From NCBI RefSeq assembly GCF_024790395.1, contig NZ_JAJISC010000004.1, positions 186,001 through 250,000 on the forward strand: a stretch of 64,000 nucleotides of DNA, given 5' to 3'. The stretch is from Halomonas dongshanensis. Lineage in GTDB: Bacteria > Pseudomonadota > Gammaproteobacteria > Pseudomonadales > Halomonadaceae. A program made the position numbers and the translations under genes. Below are positions 50,994 to 59,908 of the stretch, piece by piece. The notes below the pieces were generated by a model. The model worked only from the letters and a program-made list of their open reading frames with translations. It made no database searches and had not been told where the DNA came from. Numbering within the stretch: position 1 is the stretch's first letter; each line of letters opens with the position of its first letter.

Positions 50994-51913
50994 GGCAACA
51001 GCGCTTGTTCGACATCATCCAGAATGACGTTCGCTGCCAACGGGCCGGAGGTGCTGCTCCATACCTGGCCATCCACCGGCACTACGTGCCCAGCCTGGAC
51101 CACGTTCAGGCGCTCGAAGGCGCTGCTTTGACGCGCCGCCTCTAACGCTTGTTCGCCGTCTTCGTTGAGCGTGGCGAGGAAGAGCCAGTCGCCGTCGATC
51201 TGCGACAGGTTTTCAAGGCTCAGTACGTCACTGTGCGGGCGCCCTTCGGCGACCAGGCCGCCATCTTCGGCTTCGATGCCGGTTGCCGCGAGTACGCCGG
51301 TCGCGAAGAGCTGGGAGGACATGATCATCGGGCCGCCCGGCATCCAGCGCACGACATAGGCGTTGCCGCCCTCGCCTGCCTCTTCGATGCGTGATTTGAT
51401 GTCGGCGGCACGCTCGTCGAGCTCGGCGAGCACGCGTTCGATCTCATCCTCTTTGCCCAGCACCGAGGCGTAGAAACGCGACTCTTCGCGCCAGCCATCC
51501 TGGGTCAGCGGGTTGGTATCGGGCACGACGGTAGGGGCGATACGCGACAACAGTTGGTACTGCTCGTTCGGTAGCTCAGCGGGCGCGAGGATCAGATCTG
51601 GCTCCAAGCGCAGTACGGCCTCAAGGTTGGTCTCGCGCGGCACACCGACGATTTGCAGCTCGCTTAGGTCGGTATGCTCGCCGAAGTAGTCGGCGACGGT
51701 ATCCACACCGCGCGAGGTAATCGCGCCCAGCGGCGTAACGCCAACGGCAAGCGAGGCATCCAGCGCGCCTTCATAAAGAGTAACGATGCGTTCGGGCGCA
51801 TCGGGTACGTCCACCTCGCCGAATGCGGTATTTACTTCGCGGGCCTGGGCATTCGCCACTAGTCCACTAATCACTACACTCGCCAAACCAAAACGCAGTA
51901 CGGAACGCAGCAT
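50990..51913 (-). CDS. Iron-siderophore periplasmic binding protein (FecB/FepB type)
   Basis: 307-aa substrate-binding protein. The signal peptide ends near NAQA-RE. The mature part has the class III binding-protein pattern: DAPERIVTLYEGALDASLAVGV, then the long connecting helix, then EPDLILAPAE. It captures ferric siderophore (citrate or hydroxamate type not distinguishable) and delivers it to the permeases. It is the first gene of the four-gene operon, and a Fur-box-like sequence lies about 90 bp upstream. Confidence 0.9.
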   Translation of the reverse strand: MLRSVLRFGLASVVISGLVANAQAREVNTAFGEVDVPDAPERIVTLYEGALDASLAVGVTPLGAITSRGVDTVADYFGEHTDLSELQIVGVPRETNLEAVLRLEPDLILAPAELPNEQYQLLSRIAPTVVPDTNPLTQDGWREESRFYASVLGKEDEIERVLAELDERAADIKSRIEEAGEGGNAYVVRWMPGGPMIMSSQLFATGVLAATGIEAEDGGLVAEGRPHSDVLSLENLSQIDGDWLFLATLNEDGEQALEAARQSSAFERLNVVQAGHVVPVDGQVWSSTSGPLAANVILDDVEQALLP

Positions 51914-51999
51914 CGTTAACCCTCTTGAAACGCTGAGTAAGAAAAGGTCGCTAAACCGTCGTTAAAAACCGTGATGACGGTAACAGATTAAATTTGCGC

Positions 52000-52018
52000 T
52001 GAATAGTAAGTATTCTCA
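52000..52018 (-). promoter_or_regulatory. Possible Fur box for the iron ABC operon
   Basis: On the minus strand TGAGAATACTTACTATTCA shares the TGAGAAT...ATTC pattern of Fur sites; about 10 of 19 bases fit the classic consensus. Low-confidence call. Confidence 0.35.
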
Positions 52019-52171
52019 AAAACACTTGCACGCCAATTATGACGAACCTTGTGTTCCTAAATTTGCAACGCACAGCAGCTTGGCAAATCCAATGTTCGGC
52101 ATTAAGGAACTAATCGTTCCAAAAATAAAGCGTTGCACGCGGAACTTTTCGCCATAGAATCGCAAACGCCA

Positions 52172-52190
52172 ATGATAATAATTTTAATTA
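52172..52190 (+). promoter_or_regulatory. Possible Fur box for the first TonB receptor gene
   Basis: GATAATAATTTTAATTAGC, read from base 52174, matches about 14 of 19 positions of the Fur consensus GATAATGATAATCATTATC, 45-60 bp before the start codon. Binding would give iron-dependent repression. Confidence 0.5.
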
Positions 52191-52235
52191 GCTAAGAAAT
52201 CAATTTTAACTCACTACTTTCCTCAAGGGGGGGCC

Positions 52236-54455
52236 ATGCCTAGTTTCAACCGTACCGCGCTTGCCAGCGCCATTGCTCTAGCTGGGGTTGCCGTCATCGG
52301 TGCCACTAGCGCCAGCGCCCAGACGAATGGCGCGCTCAACGATATCGTCGTCACCGCTGCAGGCTACGAGCAGGCGCTCAACAGTGCGCCTGCGAGCATT
52401 TCTGTAGTCACACGCGATGAACTCGAGCAGCGCCAGTTTTCGAGTATTGCCGAAGCGATCGCCGACATTCCTGGCGTCGATGTACGCGCAGGCACCGGCA
52501 AAACCGGCGGTTTCAACATCTCCATGCGTGGCATGCCCAGCCAGTACACCTTGATCTTGATCGATGGCCGCCGTCAAAACGCTTCCGGCGACGTCACCCC
52601 CAACGGCTTTGGCGAAACCTCGACCAGCTTCATTCCGCCGCTTTCGGCCATCGAGCGAATCGAAGTCATCCGCGGCCCGATGTCCACGCTCTACGGCTCG
52701 GACGCCATGGGCGGGGTCATTAACATCATCACCCGTCGCGTGAGCAGCGAGTGGACAGGCTCGGTGACGGTGGAAAACACCTTCCAAGAGGATCGTGACG
52801 CGGGCAATAGTTCGGCGATCAATCTCTACGCCTCGGGTCCGCTGATCGAAGACACCCTGGGTGTGCAGCTGCGCGGGCGCGTTTACGACCGCGATAGCTC
52901 CGAGCGGCTGGTTGAAGGCATCGGCCGCGACCCACGCCCCGGCGAGGCACGCATCTACTCCCTTGGCGGTCGGCTCAACCTGACCCCAGACGACACCAAC
53001 GAGTTCTGGCTCGACATCGAGCGTTCGCGCCAGGTCTACGATAACAGTGACTGCCGCCTGGGGAGCCTAGATGGCCTGCGCCGCAACGACTGCGCTACCC
53101 CACAAGCCAATGCCTTCTTTGGCTATGAAGACGAGTTGCGCTTCAACCGCGACCAAATTGCCATTGGCCATACGGGACGATTCGCGGCAGGCACCTGGGA
53201 CAGCAGCTTGACCCGCAACTTCACCGAAAACGTCGGCCGTACCTTACCGGCGGGCAGCGCCCCTGAATACGGCTACGAAGCCGAAGGCGGCGAGCCGCGC
53301 CTGTTGGAAAACCGCGACATTACCTTCGATACCAAATTCGTTGCCCCGCTGGACAGCCACATGGTGACCCTGGGCGGCCAGTACATCGACTCACAGCTGC
53401 GCGACGGCACCGCTGGAAACGAAACCTTCTCCCAGTCGAGTTGGGCGGTGTTCCTCGAAGACGAGTGGTTCCTGCACGATGATCTGGCGCTGACGCTAGG
53501 CGGACGCTACGAGCACCATAACGCTTTCGGCGGCCACTTCAGCCCACGCGGCTACCTGGTGTGGAACGCCGACGACTACTGGACGCTGAAAGGGGGCGTC
53601 AGCCAAGGCTACAAGACGCCGACGCTGAACCAACTGCACGATGGCGTTAACGGCTTCGGTAACCAGGGGCAATCGGTCAGTATTGGCTCACCGGATCTCG
53701 AGCCCGAAAAGAGCACCAACTACGAGATCGGCGCCATCTACGACAACCTGGACGGATTCTCGGTGGGCGCTACGGCCTTCTTTACCCAGTTCCGTGATCG
53801 TATCGCCAGCGGCGATGAACTCCCCAACTGCCAATACATCGATAGCAACGGCGACCGCCCCTTCGCCAACGCCGCCAACTGTATCAGCGTGGGTAACTTC
53901 ACCCAGCAGACCAGCTTTGGGCAGTCGATCAACATCGACCGCGCCGAGACTCGCGGCATCGAGCTGACGTCTAGCTACCAGTTTGCCCCCGCCTGGACGA
54001 TCAGCGGCGGCTACACCTTCACCGACACCGAGATCACTTCGGGCGACAACGAAGGCCAAGCGCTGACCAACGCGCCCAAACACAAGCTCACCGCCGACCT
54101 GACCTGGGCGATCAACGACCGCTGGACCACTAGTCTCGAAGGCGAATACTACGCCTCCCGCGAGCGTTTCAGCGAAAGCGTCACGGGCAGCTCAGCGGCA
54201 CTGGTCGAGCAGTTGGGTAACCGCCTGGATAGTTATGAGCTGTTCAACCTGCGCACCACCTATCGCTTCTCCGATAGCGTGCGCTTGACCGGTACCGTCT
54301 ATAACCTCTTCGACAAGGACTTCTCAGAGCACGACACCTATGAATTCGATGGCGATACCTACGTGGCCTACCGCTACAGCCAAACCGGCCGTGCCACCGA
54401 CGGCGTAGCGCTCGATGGCCGCAGCTTCTGGGTCTCGGCCACCTACGAATTCTGA
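52236..54455 (+). CDS. TonB-dependent ferric-siderophore receptor (FepA/CirA type)
   Basis: 739-aa outer-membrane receptor. The signal peptide ends at TSASA-QT, followed by TonB box DIVVTAAG (residues 36-43). The plug domain has PASISVVTRDEL and ISMRGMPSQYTLILIDGRRQ, and a 22-strand barrel ends in the typical aromatic FWVSATYEF. It imports iron-loaded siderophores into the periplasm for the ABC system encoded divergently. A strong AAGGGGGG Shine-Dalgarno precedes the ATG. It is followed by a terminator and, tail to tail, by a second receptor of the same type. Confidence 0.93.
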   Translation: MPSFNRTALASAIALAGVAVIGATSASAQTNGALNDIVVTAAGYEQALNSAPASISVVTRDELEQRQFSSIAEAIADIPGVDVRAGTGKTGGFNISMRGMPSQYTLILIDGRRQNASGDVTPNGFGETSTSFIPPLSAIERIEVIRGPMSTLYGSDAMGGVINIITRRVSSEWTGSVTVENTFQEDRDAGNSSAINLYASGPLIEDTLGVQLRGRVYDRDSSERLVEGIGRDPRPGEARIYSLGGRLNLTPDDTNEFWLDIERSRQVYDNSDCRLGSLDGLRRNDCATPQANAFFGYEDELRFNRDQIAIGHTGRFAAGTWDSSLTRNFTENVGRTLPAGSAPEYGYEAEGGEPRLLENRDITFDTKFVAPLDSHMVTLGGQYIDSQLRDGTAGNETFSQSSWAVFLEDEWFLHDDLALTLGGRYEHHNAFGGHFSPRGYLVWNADDYWTLKGGVSQGYKTPTLNQLHDGVNGFGNQGQSVSIGSPDLEPEKSTNYEIGAIYDNLDGFSVGATAFFTQFRDRIASGDELPNCQYIDSNGDRPFANAANCISVGNFTQQTSFGQSINIDRAETRGIELTSSYQFAPAWTISGGYTFTDTEITSGDNEGQALTNAPKHKLTADLTWAINDRWTTSLEGEYYASRERFSESVTGSSAALVEQLGNRLDSYELFNLRTTYRFSDSVRLTGTVYNLFDKDFSEHDTYEFDGDTYVAYRYSQTGRATDGVALDGRSFWVSATYEF

Positions 54456-54482
54456 GTAGCCTAGCGGCTGAAGCATCCCCTC

Positions 54483-54522
54483 ACGCAAGAGCCCCAGCAT
54501 CAGCTGGGGCTCTTGCGTTTTA
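54483..54522 (+). terminator. Strong terminator after the first TonB receptor gene
   Basis: Perfect 16-bp stem (ACGCAAGAGCCCCAGC at 54483-54498 with its complement at 54503-54518) with a 4-nt loop and a short T-run on the plus side. It lies between two convergent receptor genes and may stop both. Confidence 0.85.
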
Positions 54523-54536
54523 GAGGCTTTTGTATT

Positions 54537-56492
54537 TTAGAACTCGACGTTGATGCCCAGCCAGAGGCGGCGGCCATCTTCGACGTAGCCGTACTCGTCG
54601 TAGGTGACGTCTTCATCGAAAAGGTTGTAGATACCCGCGTTGAGCGTGGTATTGGCGTTCAGTGCGTAACCGATACCGGCATCGACGAAGGTGTAAGACG
54701 GCGCGACCAGCGTGCTGGAGGATTGGCCACCGGTGGGCTGGCTCTCTTTACCGCGGTAGGTAACGCGCGTCCACTGGTTGAGCTCGGGTGTAGCCTGCCA
54801 ATCCAGCGTCGCCGAAATCTGGTGGCGCGGCAGTTTGGTCAACGGCTGACCAGCGTAGTCACCGCTTTTCTGCTCGGAGTCGGTGAAGGTATAGCTGCTG
54901 CTCAAACTCAGGCTTTCGGTGATATCAGCGCCCAAGCTCACCTCGACGCCTTGGGTGACCGCCTCATCGACGTTGACCCAGTACGTAGGATCGGCACCAA
55001 ACTGGTTGGCCCCTTCAGCACACACGCCTACAGGACACTCAATACGGGTGATCTTGTCGTCGAAGTCGTTGTGGAACACGGTCAGGCTGCCGTTGATACG
55101 ATCGCCGGTGTAGAGCAGCGCCAGCTCCTTATTGAGCGAGGTTTCAGGTTTGAGATCCGCGTTACCGTAAATGTCGCCACCGCGGCTGACCTGGCCCCAG
55201 TCGGGTGCCGATTCGCGCAGCGAAGGCGAGCGGTAACCCGTAGAGACACCGCCCTTGAGCGTCCAGTTGGGCATGAAGCCCCAGACGCTGTAGAGGCGCG
55301 GGCTTACGTGCGTACCGTAGCGGTCGGAGTCGTCCATGCGCAGGCCGCCAGTGAGCGCCCAGGTGTCGGTCAAGAACCACTCGTCCTCGATGAACAGCGC
55401 CCACTGACTCTGGGTGATGTTGGTGCGATCAGAAATGGTGTTGGTCGACGAGTCGTTCAGCTCTTCACGTTGATAGCTCGCGCCGACGGTCACCATGTGC
55501 GCATCCAGCGGCATCACCAGGCTGGTCTTGGCATTGGTGTTGACGATTTCGATATCCCGCGCGCGGTTTTCACTCGTATCGCGCTGCACGAACGTTTCGG
55601 TGGTGCCGATATCGAAGCGGCCGTTGTGAGTCAGTGCCACATGACGGTTGATGTACTCGCCGTAGCTGTCGGTACAATCACCCCGGCAGCCTTCCGAAGG
55701 CGCTGAGCGGCCCATGTGCGCTTCCCGCTCCTGCTCGGTGATACCCGCTTCGAGCGCAATGTCGTGCGCCTCGGTGGGCGTCCAGGTCAAACGACCGGTG
55801 ATGCTCTGCACGCTCTTGTCTTCGTAGCCGTTGAGGATATCGTCCTCATCGCGCTGACTCATGCGGCCGTAGACTTGCAGACCCAACTGGTCTTCGATCA
55901 ACGGCCCGCTGAGATAGAAGTTGGCCTGACGGCTGTCGCCTGAGTCGCTATCCTGCTGCAGCGTGGTATCGAGCTGAACGTTACCGTGCCACTCTTGGGC
56001 CACTCGGCGGGTAATGACGTTGATGACGCCACCAATGGCATTGGAGCCGTAGAGCGTCGACATGGGCCCCCGAACTACTTCGATACGCTCGATGGCCTGC
56101 AGCGGTGGCAGCCAATCCTGCTCGAAACCGGCGCTGCCGTTGGGGCGCGTCTGGCGCGAGTTCTGTGGGCGCCCATCGATCAGAATCAAAGTGTAATCCG
56201 CCGGCATTCCGCGAATGGAAATATCATAGCCGTTGTCTCCACTGCCCCCTCCGGTCACGATAACGCCAGGCACGTCACGCAGGGCGTCGGTAATATTACG
56301 GTAGTAGCCGCGCTCGATATCCTCTCGCGTGAGTACGCTGATCGAGGCGGGCGCATCGGTCACCTGCTGTTCGAAACCCGCTGCGGTAACGACGATATCG
56401 TTCATTGCCTGCGCCTCTTGCGCTGAGGCATGAGAAGCAGCTAAGGAGGCAATAGCTGTAACGAGAAGAGTTTTTTGGAAGCGACCACGCAT
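54537..56492 (-). CDS. Second TonB-dependent ferric-siderophore receptor
   Basis: 651-aa outer-membrane receptor related to the neighbour at 52236-54455 but clearly diverged. It has a signal peptide (cleavage near ASHASA-QE), TonB box DIVVTAAG, plug blocks APASISVLTREDIERG and ISIRGMPADYTLILIDGRPQ, and a barrel ending in LWLGINVEF. It is shorter, so some extracellular loops differ and its siderophore is probably different. A Fur-box-like site lies about 50 bp upstream. Confidence 0.93.
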   Translation of the reverse strand: MRGRFQKTLLVTAIASLAASHASAQEAQAMNDIVVTAAGFEQQVTDAPASISVLTREDIERGYYRNITDALRDVPGVIVTGGGSGDNGYDISIRGMPADYTLILIDGRPQNSRQTRPNGSAGFEQDWLPPLQAIERIEVVRGPMSTLYGSNAIGGVINVITRRVAQEWHGNVQLDTTLQQDSDSGDSRQANFYLSGPLIEDQLGLQVYGRMSQRDEDDILNGYEDKSVQSITGRLTWTPTEAHDIALEAGITEQEREAHMGRSAPSEGCRGDCTDSYGEYINRHVALTHNGRFDIGTTETFVQRDTSENRARDIEIVNTNAKTSLVMPLDAHMVTVGASYQREELNDSSTNTISDRTNITQSQWALFIEDEWFLTDTWALTGGLRMDDSDRYGTHVSPRLYSVWGFMPNWTLKGGVSTGYRSPSLRESAPDWGQVSRGGDIYGNADLKPETSLNKELALLYTGDRINGSLTVFHNDFDDKITRIECPVGVCAEGANQFGADPTYWVNVDEAVTQGVEVSLGADITESLSLSSSYTFTDSEQKSGDYAGQPLTKLPRHQISATLDWQATPELNQWTRVTYRGKESQPTGGQSSSTLVAPSYTFVDAGIGYALNANTTLNAGIYNLFDEDVTYDEYGYVEDGRRLWLGINVEF

Positions 56493-56539
56493 GCAAAATA
56501 CCTATTGAGAAATGCCGTTAGCGAGAGACAATCGTCTAA

Positions 56540-56560
56540 ATGATAATTAGTAGCATCGGC
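56540..56560 (-). promoter_or_regulatory. Possible Fur box for the second TonB receptor gene
   Basis: TGATAATTAGTAGCA and flanks match about 12 of 19 Fur consensus positions, 50-70 bp before the receptor start codon. Confidence 0.4.
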
Positions 56561-56733
56561 ATGCTATCTTCAAAGTTCCTCAAATGCGCGCTACAGTGTG
56601 TTCGATTAACCGCAACCTAAATATCAATTATTTTTATTCTCTATGCGTTACCCAGGTTGGCTTTAGCTTTTTCGAACCTCAGCATTCTTTACCAACGTAT
56701 TCTTAGACCCAGCAGGAGTGATGTGCCGTTTCC

Positions 56734-57639
56734 ATGTACGATTTCGACGAACTCAACGCTTTTGCTCACGTTATGGCAACGGGCAGCCTTACCCGAAGTG
56801 CGCGTGATATGGGCGTAGCCAAATCGACCCTAAGCCGCCGTATCAGCCAGTTGGAGGTGCATCTCAACCAACCACTCATGCGCCGCCAAGCCAACCGGCT
56901 AATTCCCACCGAAGCCGGGCTTTTGTTCCACACCTACTGCTTGGAGCTGCTCGAACTGGCTAGGACCAGCCAGGAGGCGCTCTCGGAGTTGAAGGAGGAG
57001 ATCAGCGGTCAGCTCACGCTCAAAGTGCACAATTCGCTGATGCGCAGCTGGGCCAGCGATGTGATGAACGACTTCGTGCGCCGCTACTCTCACGTCGAGC
57101 TAACCCTGCAAACCCTGCATGCCCTGCCCCACTCCCCCGACAGCCACTGCGTGCATTTATGGCTGGGCGACACCACCGAATGCGGGCTGCACCAGGAAGC
57201 GGTCGGCGAGCTACGCTTTGGTCTCTATGCCAGCCCCGGCTACCGTGATAGTGCTGGCCTCCCCCAGCACCCCGACGAGCTCTACCAGCACGACTGGGTC
57301 GATTTGCTCGGCACCGCCCAGCACGAGTTGCCGCTGCACCATACCGATGGCACGACCCAAACCTTTCGCCCGCCGCGTACACGCCTGCACGTCGATGTCG
57401 CCCTACTGCAGATGGAAGCCATCGCCAAGGGGCAAGGTATTGGCGTACTTTCGCATTGGCTGGTCGAAAGCCGCGAGCGCTATCATCCAGGTGAGCTCAT
57501 TCCCTGCTTGCCCGCCTGGTCACCTCCCGCCGTACCCATTACCTTGCTGTTCGCTTACGGCCATCAACCTCGTCGCGTACGCGCACTGCTCGATTTTCTG
57601 CGCGCGCGTATTCCCGAGGAGTGGAAGGTGGCACCCTGA
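56734..57639 (+). CDS. LysR-family transcriptional regulator
   Basis: 301-aa regulator with the N-terminal winged helix (FAHVMATGSLTRSARDMGVA, then KSTLSRRISQLE) and a C-terminal periplasmic-binding-like effector domain of the LysR substrate type. It is divergent from the second TonB receptor gene and 78 bp upstream of an AEC-family carrier on its own strand. It could control either neighbour; the same-strand carrier is the more likely partner. The ligand is unknown. Confidence 0.92.
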   Translation: MYDFDELNAFAHVMATGSLTRSARDMGVAKSTLSRRISQLEVHLNQPLMRRQANRLIPTEAGLLFHTYCLELLELARTSQEALSELKEEISGQLTLKVHNSLMRSWASDVMNDFVRRYSHVELTLQTLHALPHSPDSHCVHLWLGDTTECGLHQEAVGELRFGLYASPGYRDSAGLPQHPDELYQHDWVDLLGTAQHELPLHHTDGTTQTFRPPRTRLHVDVALLQMEAIAKGQGIGVLSHWLVESRERYHPGELIPCLPAWSPPAVPITLLFAYGHQPRRVRALLDFLRARIPEEWKVAP

Positions 57640-57717
57640 AGTCGCGCGGCGCCAAGCGCTTGCCAGCCGCGCGCCGGATTGACGACAATACTTGGCCACT
57701 GCCGCCAAGGATTTGCA

Positions 57718-58599
57718 ATGTTTGCTGAACTCTTTGCCGTGATGGCGCCCGTACTGGCGGGCGCTGGGCTCGGCTATTTCTGGGTGCGCCTGGGCAACCC
57801 CTACCCCGTCGACTTCATTACCCGCTTGGTCTTCAACATCGGTACCCCGTCGCTGGTCCTGGCATCTTTGTCCGGCGCCGAGATCGATGCTCATACCTTT
57901 GGCCTGACCATGATGGCGACGGCGCTGGTCATTCTTCTTATGGGCGTTGCGACCTTTGGCGTGGCGATGCTGCTTGGGCGTAGCTGGAAGGTGCTGATCG
58001 CCCCGATGATGTACCCCAATACCGGCAACATGGGCCTGCCGGTGGTGCTCTACGCTTTTGGCAGTGCAGGGTTCACCTACGGCATCACCATCATGGTCAC
58101 GGTATCGCTGTTCCAGTTCTCCCTGGGTACGCTTTTGTCGAGTCGTGGCAACCCCTTCATGGCGCTGATCAAGACGCCGACGGTCTATGCCATTGGCATC
58201 GCCATGGCGCTGCTGTTGACCGATACCGCCCTTCCCCTCTGGCTTGGCAACAGCGTCGAGCTAATGTCGGGCTTCACCGTGCCGCTGATGCTGATTACCC
58301 TCGGCGTTTCGCTGGCCAACATCCAGGTCAAGAACCTGAAATCGGGCCTGGGCTTTAGCCTCGTGCGCATCCCCTTGGCAGCGGCAGCGGCTTGGCTCAT
58401 CGCCGAGTGGATCGGCCTTCCGCCCATTGCCCAGAGCATTCTGGTACTGCAGATGTGTATGCCGGTGGCGGTGTTCAACTACCTTTTTGCCCAACGCGCC
58501 CAGCGTGAGCCCGCTTATGTGGCGAGCCTGGTCTTCTGCTCGACGTTTTTAGCGCTCTTTTATCTCCCCGCTCTGCTGGCTTGGTTGATGCCGCGTTGA
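57718..58599 (+). CDS. AEC-family (auxin efflux carrier type) transporter
   Basis: 293-aa inner-membrane protein with ten predicted membrane segments in two five-helix halves, typical of AEC carriers (mdcF/YfdV-like). Motifs include PNTGNMGLPVVLYAFG and QMCMPVAVFNYLFAQR. Relatives move malonate, malate or other carboxylates. The ATG at 57718 has AAGGA seven bases upstream; a longer frame from 57679 is not supported. It follows the LysR gene. Confidence 0.87.
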   Translation: MFAELFAVMAPVLAGAGLGYFWVRLGNPYPVDFITRLVFNIGTPSLVLASLSGAEIDAHTFGLTMMATALVILLMGVATFGVAMLLGRSWKVLIAPMMYPNTGNMGLPVVLYAFGSAGFTYGITIMVTVSLFQFSLGTLLSSRGNPFMALIKTPTVYAIGIAMALLLTDTALPLWLGNSVELMSGFTVPLMLITLGVSLANIQVKNLKSGLGFSLVRIPLAAAAAWLIAEWIGLPPIAQSILVLQMCMPVAVFNYLFAQRAQREPAYVASLVFCSTFLALFYLPALLAWLMPR

Positions 58600-58679
58600 T
58601 ACCCAACGCCCGCGCCGCCCACGGGCGGGCGGAGCTTGCTAGAATGAAAGCGTTTACCAGCTACCCGAGGAGATCTGCC

Positions 58680-59876
58680 ATGCCTACTCGCGCGACGTCC
58701 ACGCGTGCCACGCACGCCCGCTTCATCGGACCCTATGCACTCAACGCGGCCCTTTTTGGCGTTGGCGCCACCGCCCTACTCGCCGCCACCGCCGCTCATG
58801 CGGAGATGATCGAGGAGGCTATCGCCACCGAAGAGCATACGCTTTCGCTAGAGCGCGTGGCCGAGGGGTTGGCGCACCCCTGGGCTTTGGCGTTTCTACC
58901 CGACGGGGGCTATTTGGTCAGCGAGCGCGGCGGGCGGCTTCTTAGCATCGACGCCGAGGGCACGGTAACGCCCATCGAAGGGCTCTTCGAGGTGAGCACC
59001 GAAGGTCAGGGCGGGCTGCTCGATCTCGCTCTGCACCCTCAATTTGGCGACGGCGAGCACGATTGGCTCTACCTCACCTGGAGCAAGCCAGAAGCCGATG
59101 GCAGCCGGGCGGCGCTGTCGCGCCTGCGCTGGGATGAGGGAGAAATTACTGAGGTCGAGCACCTGTTCGAGCAGGATCGCGCCTCGCAACCGGGTCGCCA
59201 CTACGGCTCGCGCTTGGCATTTTTGCCCGACGGCACGCTCTTGATGAGCGTAGGTGATCGCGGCAGTGAACCTGCCCGCGCGCAAGACCGCGGCGATCAC
59301 GCCGGCTCGATCCTGCGTCTGACCGATACCGGCGGCGTACCCGATGACAACCCCTTCGTCGATGATCCCGATACTCTGGATGAAATCTACACCCTGGGTA
59401 ATCGCAACGTGCAAGGCATGACGGTGCGCCACGACGGCACTCCCTGGATCACTCAGCACGGCCCGCTCGGCGGCGACGAACTCAACCCCCTTACGCCCGG
59501 GGCCAACTACGGCTGGCCCGAGGTCAGCCAGGGCAACGACTACGCCACCAACGAGCCGATCGGGGTTAGATCGCTCGATGGCATGGAAGAAGCCGCTTAC
59601 GTCTTCGAGGGGCGCTTTGCCCCCTCTGGGCTTGCCGAGGTCAGTGAGAGTGCATCAGACCTCGAGGCCTGGCAGGGCGACTTGCTTGCCGGTGGGCTTG
59701 CCAGCGAACAGCTCGTGCGCCTGCGCCCCGAGGAGGGCAATATCACCCACACGGAGGTTATCTTGAACGGTGATATCGGCCGGGTGCGCGACGTACGCCA
59801 AGGCCCCGATGGCGCCATCTACCTGCTAACGGACGCGGCAGAAGGCGCGCTCTATCGTCTTGCCGCCGCCGACTGA
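58680..59876 (+). CDS. Periplasmic PQQ-type aldose sugar dehydrogenase (YliI/Asd family)
   Basis: 398-aa secreted beta-propeller enzyme. The signal peptide ends near AAHA-EM. The mature domain has the soluble-glucose-dehydrogenase-like blocks LAHPWALAFLPDGGYLVSER, GQGGLLDLALHPQF, SRLAFLPDGTLLMSVGDRG and TLGNRNVQGM. These enzymes oxidise aldoses with PQQ and pass electrons to the respiratory chain. The ATG at 58680 has GAGGAG six to eight bases upstream; upstream starts would add a sequence that is not signal-like. No PQQ biosynthesis gene is nearby. Confidence 0.9.
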   Translation: MPTRATSTRATHARFIGPYALNAALFGVGATALLAATAAHAEMIEEAIATEEHTLSLERVAEGLAHPWALAFLPDGGYLVSERGGRLLSIDAEGTVTPIEGLFEVSTEGQGGLLDLALHPQFGDGEHDWLYLTWSKPEADGSRAALSRLRWDEGEITEVEHLFEQDRASQPGRHYGSRLAFLPDGTLLMSVGDRGSEPARAQDRGDHAGSILRLTDTGGVPDDNPFVDDPDTLDEIYTLGNRNVQGMTVRHDGTPWITQHGPLGGDELNPLTPGANYGWPEVSQGNDYATNEPIGVRSLDGMEEAAYVFEGRFAPSGLAEVSESASDLEAWQGDLLAGGLASEQLVRLRPEEGNITHTEVILNGDIGRVRDVRQGPDGAIYLLTDAAEGALYRLAAAD

Positions 59877-59908
59877 GCGGCGGTTTTCTCGCTTACCACG
59901 GATGGATC

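Larger units (their letters stand above)
51914..52235. promoter_or_regulatory. Divergent control region of the iron uptake locus
   Basis: 322 AT-rich bp between the ABC operon and the first TonB receptor gene. It carries two Fur-box-like sites, one near each operon (listed separately). Confidence 0.6.

Noticed and set aside
54513..55706. Plus-strand open frame of 397 codons opposite the second TonB receptor gene
   Set aside because: Shadow of a well-supported receptor gene on the other strand.
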